Source: an uncultured Bacilli bacterium | GTDB lineage: Bacteria; Bacillota_I; Bacilli_A; RF39; UBA660 | Assembly: GCA_947625505.1 (NCBI GenBank) | Contig: CANQON010000006.1 | Location: 1 to 64,000 of the forward strand | DNA: 64,000 nt | Reading direction: 5' to 3' | Shown: in pieces, positions 1 through 9,047 of the stretch | Numbering within the stretch: position 1 is the first letter of the stretch | Layout of the letters: every line of letters begins with the position of its first letter | Notes under the pieces: generated by a model | The model's input: only the letters and a program-made list of their open reading frames with translations | Told to the model about the DNA's origin: nothing | Databases searched by the model: none | Translations under genes and position numbers: made by a program

Positions 1-229
1 ACCGGAACGGACATACCTCTGGTGTATCTGTTGTCACGCCAGTGGCAGTGCAGAGTAGCTATGTATGGAATGGATAATCGCTGAAAGCATCTAAGCGAGA
101 AGCCAACTTCAAGATGAGTTTTCCCATACGTATGTAGTAAGATCCCAAATAGACTATTTGGTTGATAGGCTAGAGGTGGAAGCATGGTGACATGTTGAGC
201 TGACTAGTACTAATAGATCGAGGATTTAA
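1..229 (+). rRNA. 23S ribosomal RNA, 3' end (partial)
   Basis: Recognisable 3' terminal 23S sequence (ggtgtatctgttgtcacgccagtggcag... tgagctgactagtactaatagatcgagga). Confidence 0.93.
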
Positions 230-299
230 TCCTATATTTTATTCTTAATGATGAGATTAACACATTATCATGTTTTCAGGGAATTATTTCCCTTATAAA

Positions 300-404
300 T
301 TTGTGACGATAGCAAGGATGATACACCTGTTCCCATCCCGAACACAGAAGTTAAGATCCTTTACGCCGACGATAGTGTAAGCGAAAATAGGACGTTGCAA
401 ATTT
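300..404 (+). rRNA. 5S ribosomal RNA
   Basis: Conserved 5S core cccatcccgaacacagaagttaag, downstream of 23S; ends approximate. Confidence 0.9.
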
Positions 405-419
405 TTTTTTGGTTTTTAA

Positions 420-446
420 ATGACTTTACATAAAGTCATTTTTTTA
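420..446 (+). terminator. Rho-independent terminator after rRNA operon
   Basis: ATGACTTTACATAAAGTCAT stem plus T run. Confidence 0.85.
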
Positions 447-658
447 TTATATTTACATATATTTTGCGATTATAATACTATTTAATCATATTTATTTGAT
501 TAATATTTTTATTTATTAATAATATAATCCCTTTTATTTACATTAAAAAATGCTTATAATTTGTATAAGATGACATAAAAATCTTATAATGATATCTTTT
601 TTTATAAAACTAATTGAATAGAATTGCTTTTTTTTGTTATAATTAAGATGGTGATTTT

Positions 659-1108
659 ATGGAATACAAATTTACATCTCATAGCGAATATGAAACACTT
701 GAGTTAGCTCAAAACTTTGAATCAGAAAAATTTCCTAATATGGTTATTTGCCTTAATGGAGAATTAGGTAGTGGTAAAACTGTTTTTGTTAAAGGAATTG
801 CTAATGCGCTTGGTATTACGGAAAGTATAACATCGCCAACATTTACTATTGTTAAAGAATATGATGGAGAGTTGCCTCTATATCATTTTGATGTTTATCG
901 CCTAGATGGAAAAACTGATGGTATAGGTATTGAAGAGTATTTTTCTAAAAATGGTGTTGTCGTTATTGAATGGGCAGATACAATTAATGATGTCTTACCT
1001 GAAGAACGTTTAGATATTAAATTTAAAGTTGTGGGGGAAAATAAGAGAGTTTTAATTATTACTCCTCATGGCTCTAAGTATGAAGAATTATGTGAGGCGG
1101 TATTGTGA
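659..1108 (+). CDS. tsaE: tRNA threonylcarbamoyladenosine biosynthesis ATPase TsaE
   Basis: GELGSGKTVFVKGIA P-loop, SPTFTIVKEY, FDVYRL motifs; operon with tsaB/rimI/tsaD. Confidence 0.95.
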   Translation: MEYKFTSHSEYETLELAQNFESEKFPNMVICLNGELGSGKTVFVKGIANALGITESITSPTFTIVKEYDGELPLYHFDVYRLDGKTDGIGIEEYFSKNGVVVIEWADTINDVLPEERLDIKFKVVGENKRVLIITPHGSKYEELCEAVL

Positions 1109-1722
1109 AAATATTATTTTTAGATACGTCTTCTTTTTTTGTTTCAGTAGCAATTTTAGAAGATAGTAACGTTTTATATTTATATCAAGATGAGATTTAT
1201 GATGATATGTCATCAAAAATAATGCCTATTATTGAAGAAGGTTTTAATAAAGTTGATTTTAACATTAATGATATAGATAAAATTATAGTAGCTAATGGTC
1301 CTGGATCTTTTACGGGAGTAAGAATTGGTGTAACAATTGCTAAAGTTTTAGCATGGTCTTTAAAAAAGGATATAATAACTGTTTCTAGTTTAGAGTTATT
1401 AGCTACAACTCCTTTTAATACAAAATATATTATTCCTATGATTGATGCACGTCGTGGCTATGTTTATGCTGGTGTATATGATAATAATTTAAATAGCGTA
1501 CTTGAAGATCAATATATTAAATATGATGATTTAAAGGACTATTTTGATAATTCTACAATTGTAAGTTTTAATGAATTAGATAATGCTACAAAACCAATAA
1601 TTGATGTTGTTAAAGTTGTTGAAAAACATAAAAATGATAAAGGTGTTGTTTCCCATCTAGTTAATCCTAATTATTTGAAAAAGACAGAAGCAGAAGAACA
1701 TTTGGAGGAAAAAAATGATTAG
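1105..1722 (+). CDS. tsaB: tRNA threonylcarbamoyladenosine biosynthesis protein TsaB
   Basis: ILFLDTSS, ANGPGSFTGVRIG motif. Confidence 0.94.
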   Translation: MKILFLDTSSFFVSVAILEDSNVLYLYQDEIYDDMSSKIMPIIEEGFNKVDFNINDIDKIIVANGPGSFTGVRIGVTIAKVLAWSLKKDIITVSSLELLATTPFNTKYIIPMIDARRGYVYAGVYDNNLNSVLEDQYIKYDDLKDYFDNSTIVSFNELDNATKPIIDVVKVVEKHKNDKGVVSHLVNPNYLKKTEAEEHLEEKND

Positions 1723-2137
1723 AAAAGCTATAAAAAGTGATTATCCTTTACTTAGTAAGTATTATGCTGAGTTTTTAGATAATGATGTTGAATTATTTGA
1801 AACAGATCCATTTTCTCGTTTATTTGTTTATGAAGATGATTTTAAAATAGTTGGTTTTGTAAATTATAGTATTATTTATGATCGAGCTGAAATTAATTAC
1901 ATATATGTTGATAAAGATTATCGTGGAAAACACATTGCTAGTGAGTTCATGGAATTATTAATTACAGATGCTATTGATAGTGGATGCCATAATATATCTT
2001 TAGAAGTATCTGAAAAAAATAAAGAGGGTATAGCTTTATATGAAAAATATGGATTTGTGAAAAAAGCTATAAGAAAAAATTATTATCCTAATGGCGATGG
2101 GATATTAATGGTTAGAGAGTTGATTAATAATGAATAA
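1715..2137 (+). CDS. rimI: GNAT acetyltransferase, RimI-like
   Basis: GNAT fold (YRGKHIASEFM, EVSEKNKEGIALYEKYGF), located between tsaB and tsaD. Confidence 0.85.
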   Translation: MIRKAIKSDYPLLSKYYAEFLDNDVELFETDPFSRLFVYEDDFKIVGFVNYSIIYDRAEINYIYVDKDYRGKHIASEFMELLITDAIDSGCHNISLEVSEKNKEGIALYEKYGFVKKAIRKNYYPNGDGILMVRELINNE

Positions 2138-3137
2138 AGATGTATATATATTGGGAATAGAGTCTAGTTGTGATGAGACTAGTGTTGCTATTGTTAAAAA
2201 TGGATGTATTGATTTAGCAACCGTTGTATTATCACAAATGGATGTACATGCTAATTATGGGGGAGTAGTTCCTGAAATAGCTAGTCGTATGCATGTTGAG
2301 AATATAACTATTGTTATAGAAGAGTGCTTAAGAAAAGCTAATTTAACGATGGATGATATTACAGCTATTGCAGTAACGTATGGTCCTGGCTTGATTGGAT
2401 CTTTATTAGTTGGTGTAGTAGCAGCTCAAACATTATCATATGTTTATAATAAACCTTTAGTTCCTGTTCATCATATAGCAGGGCATATTTATGCAAATAA
2501 TCTAACTAAACAAATGGCTTTTCCACTTATTGCGTTAGTAGTTAGTGGAGGGCATACAGAATTAGTTTATATGAAGGATAATTATAGCTTTGAAAAGATA
2601 GGAGGCACTTTAGATGATGCTGTAGGAGAAGCTTATGATAAAGTAGCTCGTATTATTAAAGTACCTTATCCAGGAGGCCCATTAGTAGATAAAATGTCTC
2701 ATCAAGGGCGTGATAGCTATAATTTACCAATACCTTTAGATGATGATTCCTATAATTTTAGTTTTAGTGGATTAAAAAGTGCGGTTATTAACTTAGTACA
2801 TAATGAAGAACAAAGAGGCAATGAAATTAATAAAGAAGATTTGGCGTGTTCTTTTCAAACTAGAGTAGTTAATATTTTATGTAAAAAGACTCTTCGTGCA
2901 TTAAAATCTTTCAATGTTAATAATTTGATTGTTGCTGGAGGAGTTGCAGCTAATAGTGGCATTAGAGAGAGATTAACTGCTATTTGTGAAGAAAATAATA
3001 TTAATCTTACAATTCCAGAATTTAAATATTGTACAGATAATGCCACAATGATTGCTGCTGCAGGTTATTTTGCTTATCAACTTGGTAGAAGAGCAGGCTT
3101 AGATTTAAAAGCAAAAGCTAATACCCCATTAGAATAG
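2130..3137 (+). CDS. tsaD: tRNA N6-adenosine threonylcarbamoyltransferase TsaD
   Basis: GIESSCDETSVAIV, VSGGHTELV, FSFSGLKSA motifs. Confidence 0.97.
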   Translation: MNKDVYILGIESSCDETSVAIVKNGCIDLATVVLSQMDVHANYGGVVPEIASRMHVENITIVIEECLRKANLTMDDITAIAVTYGPGLIGSLLVGVVAAQTLSYVYNKPLVPVHHIAGHIYANNLTKQMAFPLIALVVSGGHTELVYMKDNYSFEKIGGTLDDAVGEAYDKVARIIKVPYPGGPLVDKMSHQGRDSYNLPIPLDDDSYNFSFSGLKSAVINLVHNEEQRGNEINKEDLACSFQTRVVNILCKKTLRALKSFNVNNLIVAGGVAANSGIRERLTAICEENNINLTIPEFKYCTDNATMIAAAGYFAYQLGRRAGLDLKAKANTPLE

Positions 3138-3147
3138 GAGTGAATAA

Positions 3148-3831
3148 ATGAAATGCATAATTTTATGTGCAGGATATAGTGAAACAAATGATCTTTTAGA
3201 GCCACATGCTTTATTCAAAGTAGATGAAAGTACTACAGCTTTAGATGTACTTATCGAACAAGTAAAAAAGATAGATGAAATTAATCAAATATTTGTAGTA
3301 ACAAATGGAAAATATTATGATAAGTTTTTAAATTGGTTAGATAAAAAACAAATAGATATGGTTAAAATAATCAATGATAATACTACTTCTCCTAATGCTA
3401 AATTAGGAGCTATTGGTGATATAAAGTTTACATTAAATTGTGAAAATGTTGATGATGATTTGCTTATTGTAGCAGGTGATGCAATATACGACTTTGATTT
3501 AGAAAATATCTTTGATTATTATAAAGAAAAGAAAAGTGCTGTTGTTGCCGTTAAAAAGGCTGATAATGTTTTAGATTTAAAGAAATATGGTGTTATTAAG
3601 TTTGATAGCAATAATAAAGTAATCGAAATGCATGAAAAGGTTAATGAGCCAATTGGTACACATATGGCTTTAGCGCTTTACTTTTATCCTAGAGAGACTA
3701 TTCGTATGTTTGATTATTATTTATCAGAAGGTAATAAGACGACTTCTCCAGGTTATTTTCTAGAGTATTTATATAGTAATTTAGATGTGTATGCTTATGA
3801 AATAAATGGTGAGTATTATAGTTTAAAATAA
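3148..3831 (+). CDS. Nucleotidyltransferase-fold protein (NTP_transferase-like) with atypical signature
   Basis: Rossmann-like ILCAGYSE..., VVAGDAIYDFDL, KYGVIKFDSNNKV resemble sugar-phosphate nucleotidyltransferases. Confidence 0.65.
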   Translation: MKCIILCAGYSETNDLLEPHALFKVDESTTALDVLIEQVKKIDEINQIFVVTNGKYYDKFLNWLDKKQIDMVKIINDNTTSPNAKLGAIGDIKFTLNCENVDDDLLIVAGDAIYDFDLENIFDYYKEKKSAVVAVKKADNVLDLKKYGVIKFDSNNKVIEMHEKVNEPIGTHMALALYFYPRETIRMFDYYLSEGNKTTSPGYFLEYLYSNLDVYAYEINGEYYSLK

Positions 3832-3840
3832 CGTAAAATG

Positions 3841-3862
3841 GAGGGTATAATTACCCTCTTTT
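3841..3862 (+). terminator. Rho-independent terminator
   Basis: GAGGGTATAATTACCCTC followed by TTTT. Confidence 0.75.
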
Positions 3863-3917
3863 AAATTGACTTTAAACAATAGTTATAGTACAATATGTGT
3901 AGATTGGGGATGTAATT

Positions 3918-5399
3918 ATGAATGAGGAACAAACACAACATAAAGTATTACCACAACGTTGGAGAAAAAAAGGTATTTTCTATGTAGTAGATTCAGGTGC
4001 AGTTTTAGTAAAAAGAAGCCCTTTTAGAAGAGGAAGAAAATTAGATGATAAAGTGATTAATCACTGGACAATTGGATCATATCAAGAAGAATCAGTTGAA
4101 CATCGTGGAGATGACATTATATTGGCTGATTGTACAGTTGGAGAACTAAGAGATTTAAAGGAAAAAACTAATCCTAGAGATAAAAAATTAATAGAAAAAA
4201 TATTAAGAAAAAAAGAGGCAAAAGAAGATATACCTGACGATTTAAAAGATATAACTATTCCTGCAGACAAAGAGACTATTATACGTCGTAGAATAAATGC
4301 TAAGGTAGGTATTCATATTAGATGGCCTTGGCAACAAATATTAATTTTACCTTTAGGTGAACAAAAAATGGATACTCCTTCTGTAAAGATTGATATTGAA
4401 GAAACTGATAAAGATGATCCAACTAAGAAAAGCGTATTCCGTTATGAATTAGACACCGATTATCGTTTTGAAATAACTGATCCAGATAAGTATGCATATA
4501 TGCTTAATTCAATAGCTAATGAAGTAGGTTCTAAAGAAGCTAGAGTAGAATTAAGTAAACGTGTTGGTTCATTATTAGATGCTTTAGTTAGCTCATATGC
4601 GAGAACTTATGGAATTCAAAAATTTAATACAGAATCTCCAGATCAATTAAGAGAAAGATTTAATTTTGAGCTTGCTAAAATTGGAAATAGCTATGGAATA
4701 GAAATTACTAAGTTCTATGTTAAAAAGATATCATTCCCTCAAGTAGTAATTGAAAGTAGTGAAAAGATTAAAAAGGCTGCTGCTGAAAAGGCTGCTCGTA
4801 TAGCAAAAGCACAAGCTGAAGCTGAAGCTACAAGACTTGAAGGAGCTGCTAGTGCTGAAAGACAAAAAATGACAATTGAAAAAATGTTAGAGGCTTTAAA
4901 TGTTGATCCTAGTTTTGTAAGTTTACCTGCAGAAGATAAGATGAACGCTCTACAAAGAATCATTGTTGCTAATACAGGAAAAGCTATTTTTACAATGAGT
5001 GATGGAAGAGGACCTGCTGCTAATGATCCAACAGCAAGTTTAATAGCAGCTTTACATGCTTATTTTGGTGTTGATAAGGGTTCTAAAGATGGCAAGCCAA
5101 TCGACTCTCATGACAGCGATTCTCATGATGGAGGATCTGGTAGTGATTCTCATGGCAGCGATTCTCATGATCATGATGCAGATAAGAATAGAGAAGATAT
5201 GATTCGTATCTTATCTGATAATAACTTATTAACTGGAAAAGGAACATTAGATTTTGATGCTTGTGAGTTTATTGCTAAAAGACGTGGAGAACCTATTAAA
5301 AAATACACTGTTGATGATTTAACAGCTGAAGATGTTGCAGCCTTAGTTGCAGAATTTAGTAAAGGTGACTCTAAAGGAGCAGATTCTAAAACAAAATAA
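3918..5399 (+). CDS. SPFH/band-7 domain protein with Asp/Ser/His repeat
   Basis: EKIKKAAAEKAARIAKAQAEAEATRLEGAASAERQ flotillin/SPFH coiled coil; DSHDSDSHDGGSGSDSHGSDSHDHD linker. Confidence 0.75.
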   Translation: MNEEQTQHKVLPQRWRKKGIFYVVDSGAVLVKRSPFRRGRKLDDKVINHWTIGSYQEESVEHRGDDIILADCTVGELRDLKEKTNPRDKKLIEKILRKKEAKEDIPDDLKDITIPADKETIIRRRINAKVGIHIRWPWQQILILPLGEQKMDTPSVKIDIEETDKDDPTKKSVFRYELDTDYRFEITDPDKYAYMLNSIANEVGSKEARVELSKRVGSLLDALVSSYARTYGIQKFNTESPDQLRERFNFELAKIGNSYGIEITKFYVKKISFPQVVIESSEKIKKAAAEKAARIAKAQAEAEATRLEGAASAERQKMTIEKMLEALNVDPSFVSLPAEDKMNALQRIIVANTGKAIFTMSDGRGPAANDPTASLIAALHAYFGVDKGSKDGKPIDSHDSDSHDGGSGSDSHGSDSHDHDADKNREDMIRILSDNNLLTGKGTLDFDACEFIAKRRGEPIKKYTVDDLTAEDVAALVAEFSKGDSKGADSKTK

Positions 5400-5404
5400 A
5401 AAAG

Positions 5405-5427
5405 ACTACGCTAATGCGTAGTTTTTT
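5405..5427. terminator. Bidirectional terminator between SPFH gene and ABC operon
   Basis: ACTACGC-TAAT-GCGTAGT plus T run. Confidence 0.7.
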
Positions 5428-6202
5428 CATACCTTTTTTCTATATAATAAACGAGATAATATAATGTAGTTGCTACTATGCATAAAAGGATTACTCCAGA
5501 CATGACTAGATCTAGATTAAAAACTTGTGAACCATACATAATTAGATAACCTATACCTTTTTTAGATACTAAGAATTCACCCATGATAATTCCAATTAAA
5601 GACATACTAATGCATATCTTTAAATTACTAATTATATTTGGAATGTTACCTGGAAAGATTAAATAGTAAAATAATTTTGTTCTACTCTTAGTTAGAGATT
5701 TTATTAATTTTATTTTAGTCTCATCAATACTCATAAAACCATTATATATATTTATCATTAATACAATGGAACTAATAAGTATAGCCATAATAATAATAGA
5801 TGTTGTTGTTGCGCCAAACCAAATTAATATGATGGGTCCTAATGCTACTTTAGGAAGACTATTAATAACTGTTAAATAAGGTTCAACAACTTTAGAAATA
5901 AAAGGGAAATACCATAGAATAGATGCAACAATTATACCTAATAACATACTGATAATAAAACTAATAATAGTTTCATAAATAGTTGTATATATATGAATAA
6001 AGAGATTATTACTACTGTACAATTGATATATTGTTTTAATAATATTTTTAGGAGAAGATATAATAAAAGAGTCGATAATTTTTAAATCGGTTAATATTTG
6101 CCATGCAATTATGAAGATAATAAAGATTAATAGTTGACAAATATACATCTTATATTTATCTTTTTTTTGTTTTCTTAAAAAAAGTTTATGTTCCTTACTC
6201 AT
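5411..6202 (-). CDS. ABC transporter permease (SsuC/TauC/ThiX-type)
   Basis: Binding-protein-dependent inner membrane component with EAA-like loop; operon with ATPase and NMT1/THI5-like binding protein. Confidence 0.88.
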   Translation of the reverse strand: MSKEHKLFLRKQKKDKYKMYICQLLIFIIFIIAWQILTDLKIIDSFIISSPKNIIKTIYQLYSSNNLFIHIYTTIYETIISFIISMLLGIIVASILWYFPFISKVVEPYLTVINSLPKVALGPIILIWFGATTTSIIIMAILISSIVLMINIYNGFMSIDETKIKLIKSLTKSRTKLFYYLIFPGNIPNIISNLKICISMSLIGIIMGEFLVSKKGIGYLIMYGSQVFNLDLVMSGVILLCIVATTLYYLVYYIEKRYEKTTH

Positions 6203-6935
6203 GATCTATTTCCTTCCATATAAGATTATAGTATTCATTAAATAAATGACTATTTCTTCTTTCAATTGGAGACAACTCTTGATCATAAGTTATATTATAT
6301 ATTTGTTTTATATGACTAGGTCTTATACTTAAAACGATTACTTTACTACATAAAGTTATAGCTTCCGAAATATCATGCGTTACTAATATCATGGTCTTAT
6401 TTTCATTTTTTAAAATGTTATATACATCATTAGATATGTTTAAACGTGATTGAAAGTCTAAAGCACTAAAGGGTTCATCCATTAATAAAATATCGGGTTT
6501 AATAGCTAAAGTACGAATAAGGGCTACACGTTTTCGCATACCTCCTGATAGATTATTTGGATAACTATTTATAAAGTCTCCTAAACCATATTTATTTAAT
6601 AAATCAATTACGTATTGCTTGTTTTCCTTAGTTAATTGATTAGTTATTCTTAAACCTAGTAAACAGTTATCAAGAACATTTAACCAATCAAATAGAGCAT
6701 CTTCTTGAAGCATGTAGCCAATAATACGATTATGATAATCAATAGCGCCTGATGTAGGTTCTTCTTGTTTATTTAAAATCGATAATAATGTAGATTTACC
6801 ACATCCTGAGGGACCTACTATTGCTATAAAGTCACCTTCATTAACGTCTAAGGAAATATCTTTTATAGCTTTAATTTCATCTTTCATAGTATGATAAGTT
6901 TTCGTGATATTTTTAATAGAAAGAATATTATTCAT
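6195..6935 (-). CDS. ABC transporter ATP-binding protein (SsuB/TauB-type)
   Basis: GPSGCGKSTLL, LSGGMRKRVALIRTLA, ILLMDEPFSALD. Confidence 0.93.
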   Translation of the reverse strand: MNNILSIKNITKTYHTMKDEIKAIKDISLDVNEGDFIAIVGPSGCGKSTLLSILNKQEEPTSGAIDYHNRIIGYMLQEDALFDWLNVLDNCLLGLRITNQLTKENKQYVIDLLNKYGLGDFINSYPNNLSGGMRKRVALIRTLAIKPDILLMDEPFSALDFQSRLNISNDVYNILKNENKTMILVTHDISEAITLCSKVIVLSIRPSHIKQIYNITYDQELSPIERRNSHLFNEYYNLIWKEIDHE

Positions 6936-7905
6936 TATTTTGATTTTGAACTAATATATTGAATGGAACTCTTTTATCTAAGAATCCATTGAATTCAACT
7001 ATATCTTGCATATGCTTATATCCAGATTCTGATATAGTTGTTGTATCATACCATGAGTCAATATCACGATATCTTTTAATAACAGTTGTTATATCATTTA
7101 AATTAGTATCAGGAAAGTAATCTACTAATATTTTAGCTAATTCTTCATCACTATGTGATTTAGTATAATTAATACCTTTTTGAATAGCTTTAGTAAAGTT
7201 TTGAATAACATCAGGATGTTCTTCTATATAACTCTTTAAAGCATTAAATGTTGTATAAGGTACTTCTCCTCCTAATTCACCTACAGATTTGATTACATAT
7301 CCTTGTTTTTCCTTTTCTAAAGCTAATCCATTTGGTTCAAATAAGGTAACTAGATCCCCATTTCCTCCAATAAATGCTCCAGATAAAGCAGCAAAATCAA
7401 TACTTGTATCAACAGTTGCTTTAACATTATTTTGATTTAAAGTATAATTTAGTGTCATAGCAGGCATACCTCCATTACGACCTCCTAAAATAGTTTTATT
7501 ATTTAAATAATCTAAAGTAAAGTTATTAACAGGTTCTCTAGATATTAAAAAGCTTCCATCTTTTTTTGTTAATCCTGCAAAGTTTATTAAATAGTCTTTA
7601 GCGCCTTTGTTATATATATATAATGTTTGTTCACTGCCACAAAAACCTATTTCTACATCTTTTGACATAACAGCAGATGCTACTTTATCAGCTCCACTTG
7701 TTAGAATTATTTCAACATCTAATCCATTTTCTTCAAAGAATCCTAAAGCATCAGCTACATACATTGGTGTATAAAATAAACTGTGCGTAACTTCTGCTAC
7801 TTTAACTTTGGTTAAGTTATTATCTTCTTTATTATTATTTTTTAATACAAAACAAAAGGTTGATAGAAAAGCGATACAAATAAGGGTAATAATAATCTTT
7901 TTCAT
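6928..7905 (-). CDS. ABC transporter substrate-binding protein, SsuA/THI5-like lipoprotein
   Basis: N-terminal signal with possible lipobox, VAEVTHSLFYTPMYVADALGFFEENGLDVEI motif. Confidence 0.88.
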   Translation of the reverse strand: MKKIIITLICIAFLSTFCFVLKNNNKEDNNLTKVKVAEVTHSLFYTPMYVADALGFFEENGLDVEIILTSGADKVASAVMSKDVEIGFCGSEQTLYIYNKGAKDYLINFAGLTKKDGSFLISREPVNNFTLDYLNNKTILGGRNGGMPAMTLNYTLNQNNVKATVDTSIDFAALSGAFIGGNGDLVTLFEPNGLALEKEKQGYVIKSVGELGGEVPYTTFNALKSYIEEHPDVIQNFTKAIQKGINYTKSHSDEELAKILVDYFPDTNLNDITTVIKRYRDIDSWYDTTTISESGYKHMQDIVEFNGFLDKRVPFNILVQNQNNE

Positions 7906-8135
7906 TTTTTATCTCCTTTCTTAAATATTATATTCATATTAATTTATAATGTGTTACAATAGTATTGTCTTAAGAAATAATAAAAATGAATATTTACATA
8001 ATAACATATGCAATAATTAAAAGAATAAAGGTAACAATATCATAAATTAACAGTTAATTTATGTAAATATTATGTATTGGTATTTAGACAATTATTTAAA
8101 GATATGATATAAAATTATTTAGATTGGAGTGGACG

Positions 8136-9047
8136 ATGAAAAAGAAAATATTAGAGTGTTCAAATTTAAAGAAAAATTTTGGTAAAAAGACAGTCTTAGA
8201 TAATGTATCTTTTTCAATTGAAGAAGGAGATATCTTAGGCTTTATAGGACCAAATGGAGCAGGTAAAACAACAACTATAAAACTTATCTTAGGTTTACAG
8301 AAAATAACTAGTGGTAGTGTTTTAATAAATGGATATGATATTAATAAAGATTTTGTAAAAGCTATAAATCGGGTAGGAGCTATTGTTGAAAATCCAGATA
8401 TGTATATGTATTTATCAGGACGTGAAAACTTAAAGATGATTGCTCGTTTATATAAGAATATAGGTAATGATAAGATTGAAGAAGTAATTAAAATATCAGG
8501 ATTAGGAAAACGTATTAATGATAAAGTAAGTAAGTATTCATTAGGAATGCGTCAAAGATTAGGAATTGCGGCTTCTTTATTAGCTAGTCCCAATTTATTA
8601 ATATTAGATGAGCCTACAAATGGTTTGGATCCTGAGGGGATAAAGGAACTGAGAGATTTACTTAATCGTTTAGTTAAAGAACAAAAAATAGGTATTTTAA
8701 TATCTAGTCATAATTTATTAGAATTAGAGACAATATGTAATAAGGTATGTATTATTCAAAATGGTAAAATAATTGAATCAAGTACAATTAAAGATTTAAA
8801 AGAACGTTTATCACAGTCTTATTATGTTTTTGAAGTAAATAAGATAAAAGATTTATATAAAATAATTGATGACAAGTTAGAAGTATTTGATGAGCATTTC
8901 TTTAGAATTAAAATTGAACATGATAAAGTACCAGATTTAATCTTAAAATTAACAAGTAATAATTATAAAGTATATCAGGTATATCAATCACAGATTAGCT
9001 TAGAAGATGCCTTCTTACAAAAGACAGGAGGTAATAAAATTGATTAA
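8136..9047 (+). CDS. ABC transporter ATP-binding protein (ABC-2 type exporter)
   Basis: GPNGAGKTTTIKLILGL, YSLGMRQRLGIAASLL, LILDEPTNGLDP. Confidence 0.94.
   Translation: MKKKILECSNLKKNFGKKTVLDNVSFSIEEGDILGFIGPNGAGKTTTIKLILGLQKITSGSVLINGYDINKDFVKAINRVGAIVENPDMYMYLSGRENLKMIARLYKNIGNDKIEEVIKISGLGKRINDKVSKYSLGMRQRLGIAASLLASPNLLILDEPTNGLDPEGIKELRDLLNRLVKEQKIGILISSHNLLELETICNKVCIIQNGKIIESSTIKDLKERLSQSYYVFEVNKIKDLYKIIDDKLEVFDEHFFRIKIEHDKVPDLILKLTSNNYKVYQVYQSQISLEDAFLQKTGGNKID

Noticed and set aside
659-3137. Mollicutes code 4 (TGA = Trp)
   Set aside because: TGA serves as a stop (e.g. end of tsaE) and Trp is encoded by TGG throughout; cell-wall genes (PBP2) are present.
2855-4963. Antisense ORFs 2855-3046, 4082-4270 and 4739-4963
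   Set aside because: Lie entirely inside tsaD and the SPFH gene; no RBS or homology.
6928-8123. Possible TPP riboswitch before the THI5-like ABC operon
   Set aside because: No CTGAGA / ACCTGA-type thi-box elements found upstream of the binding-protein gene.
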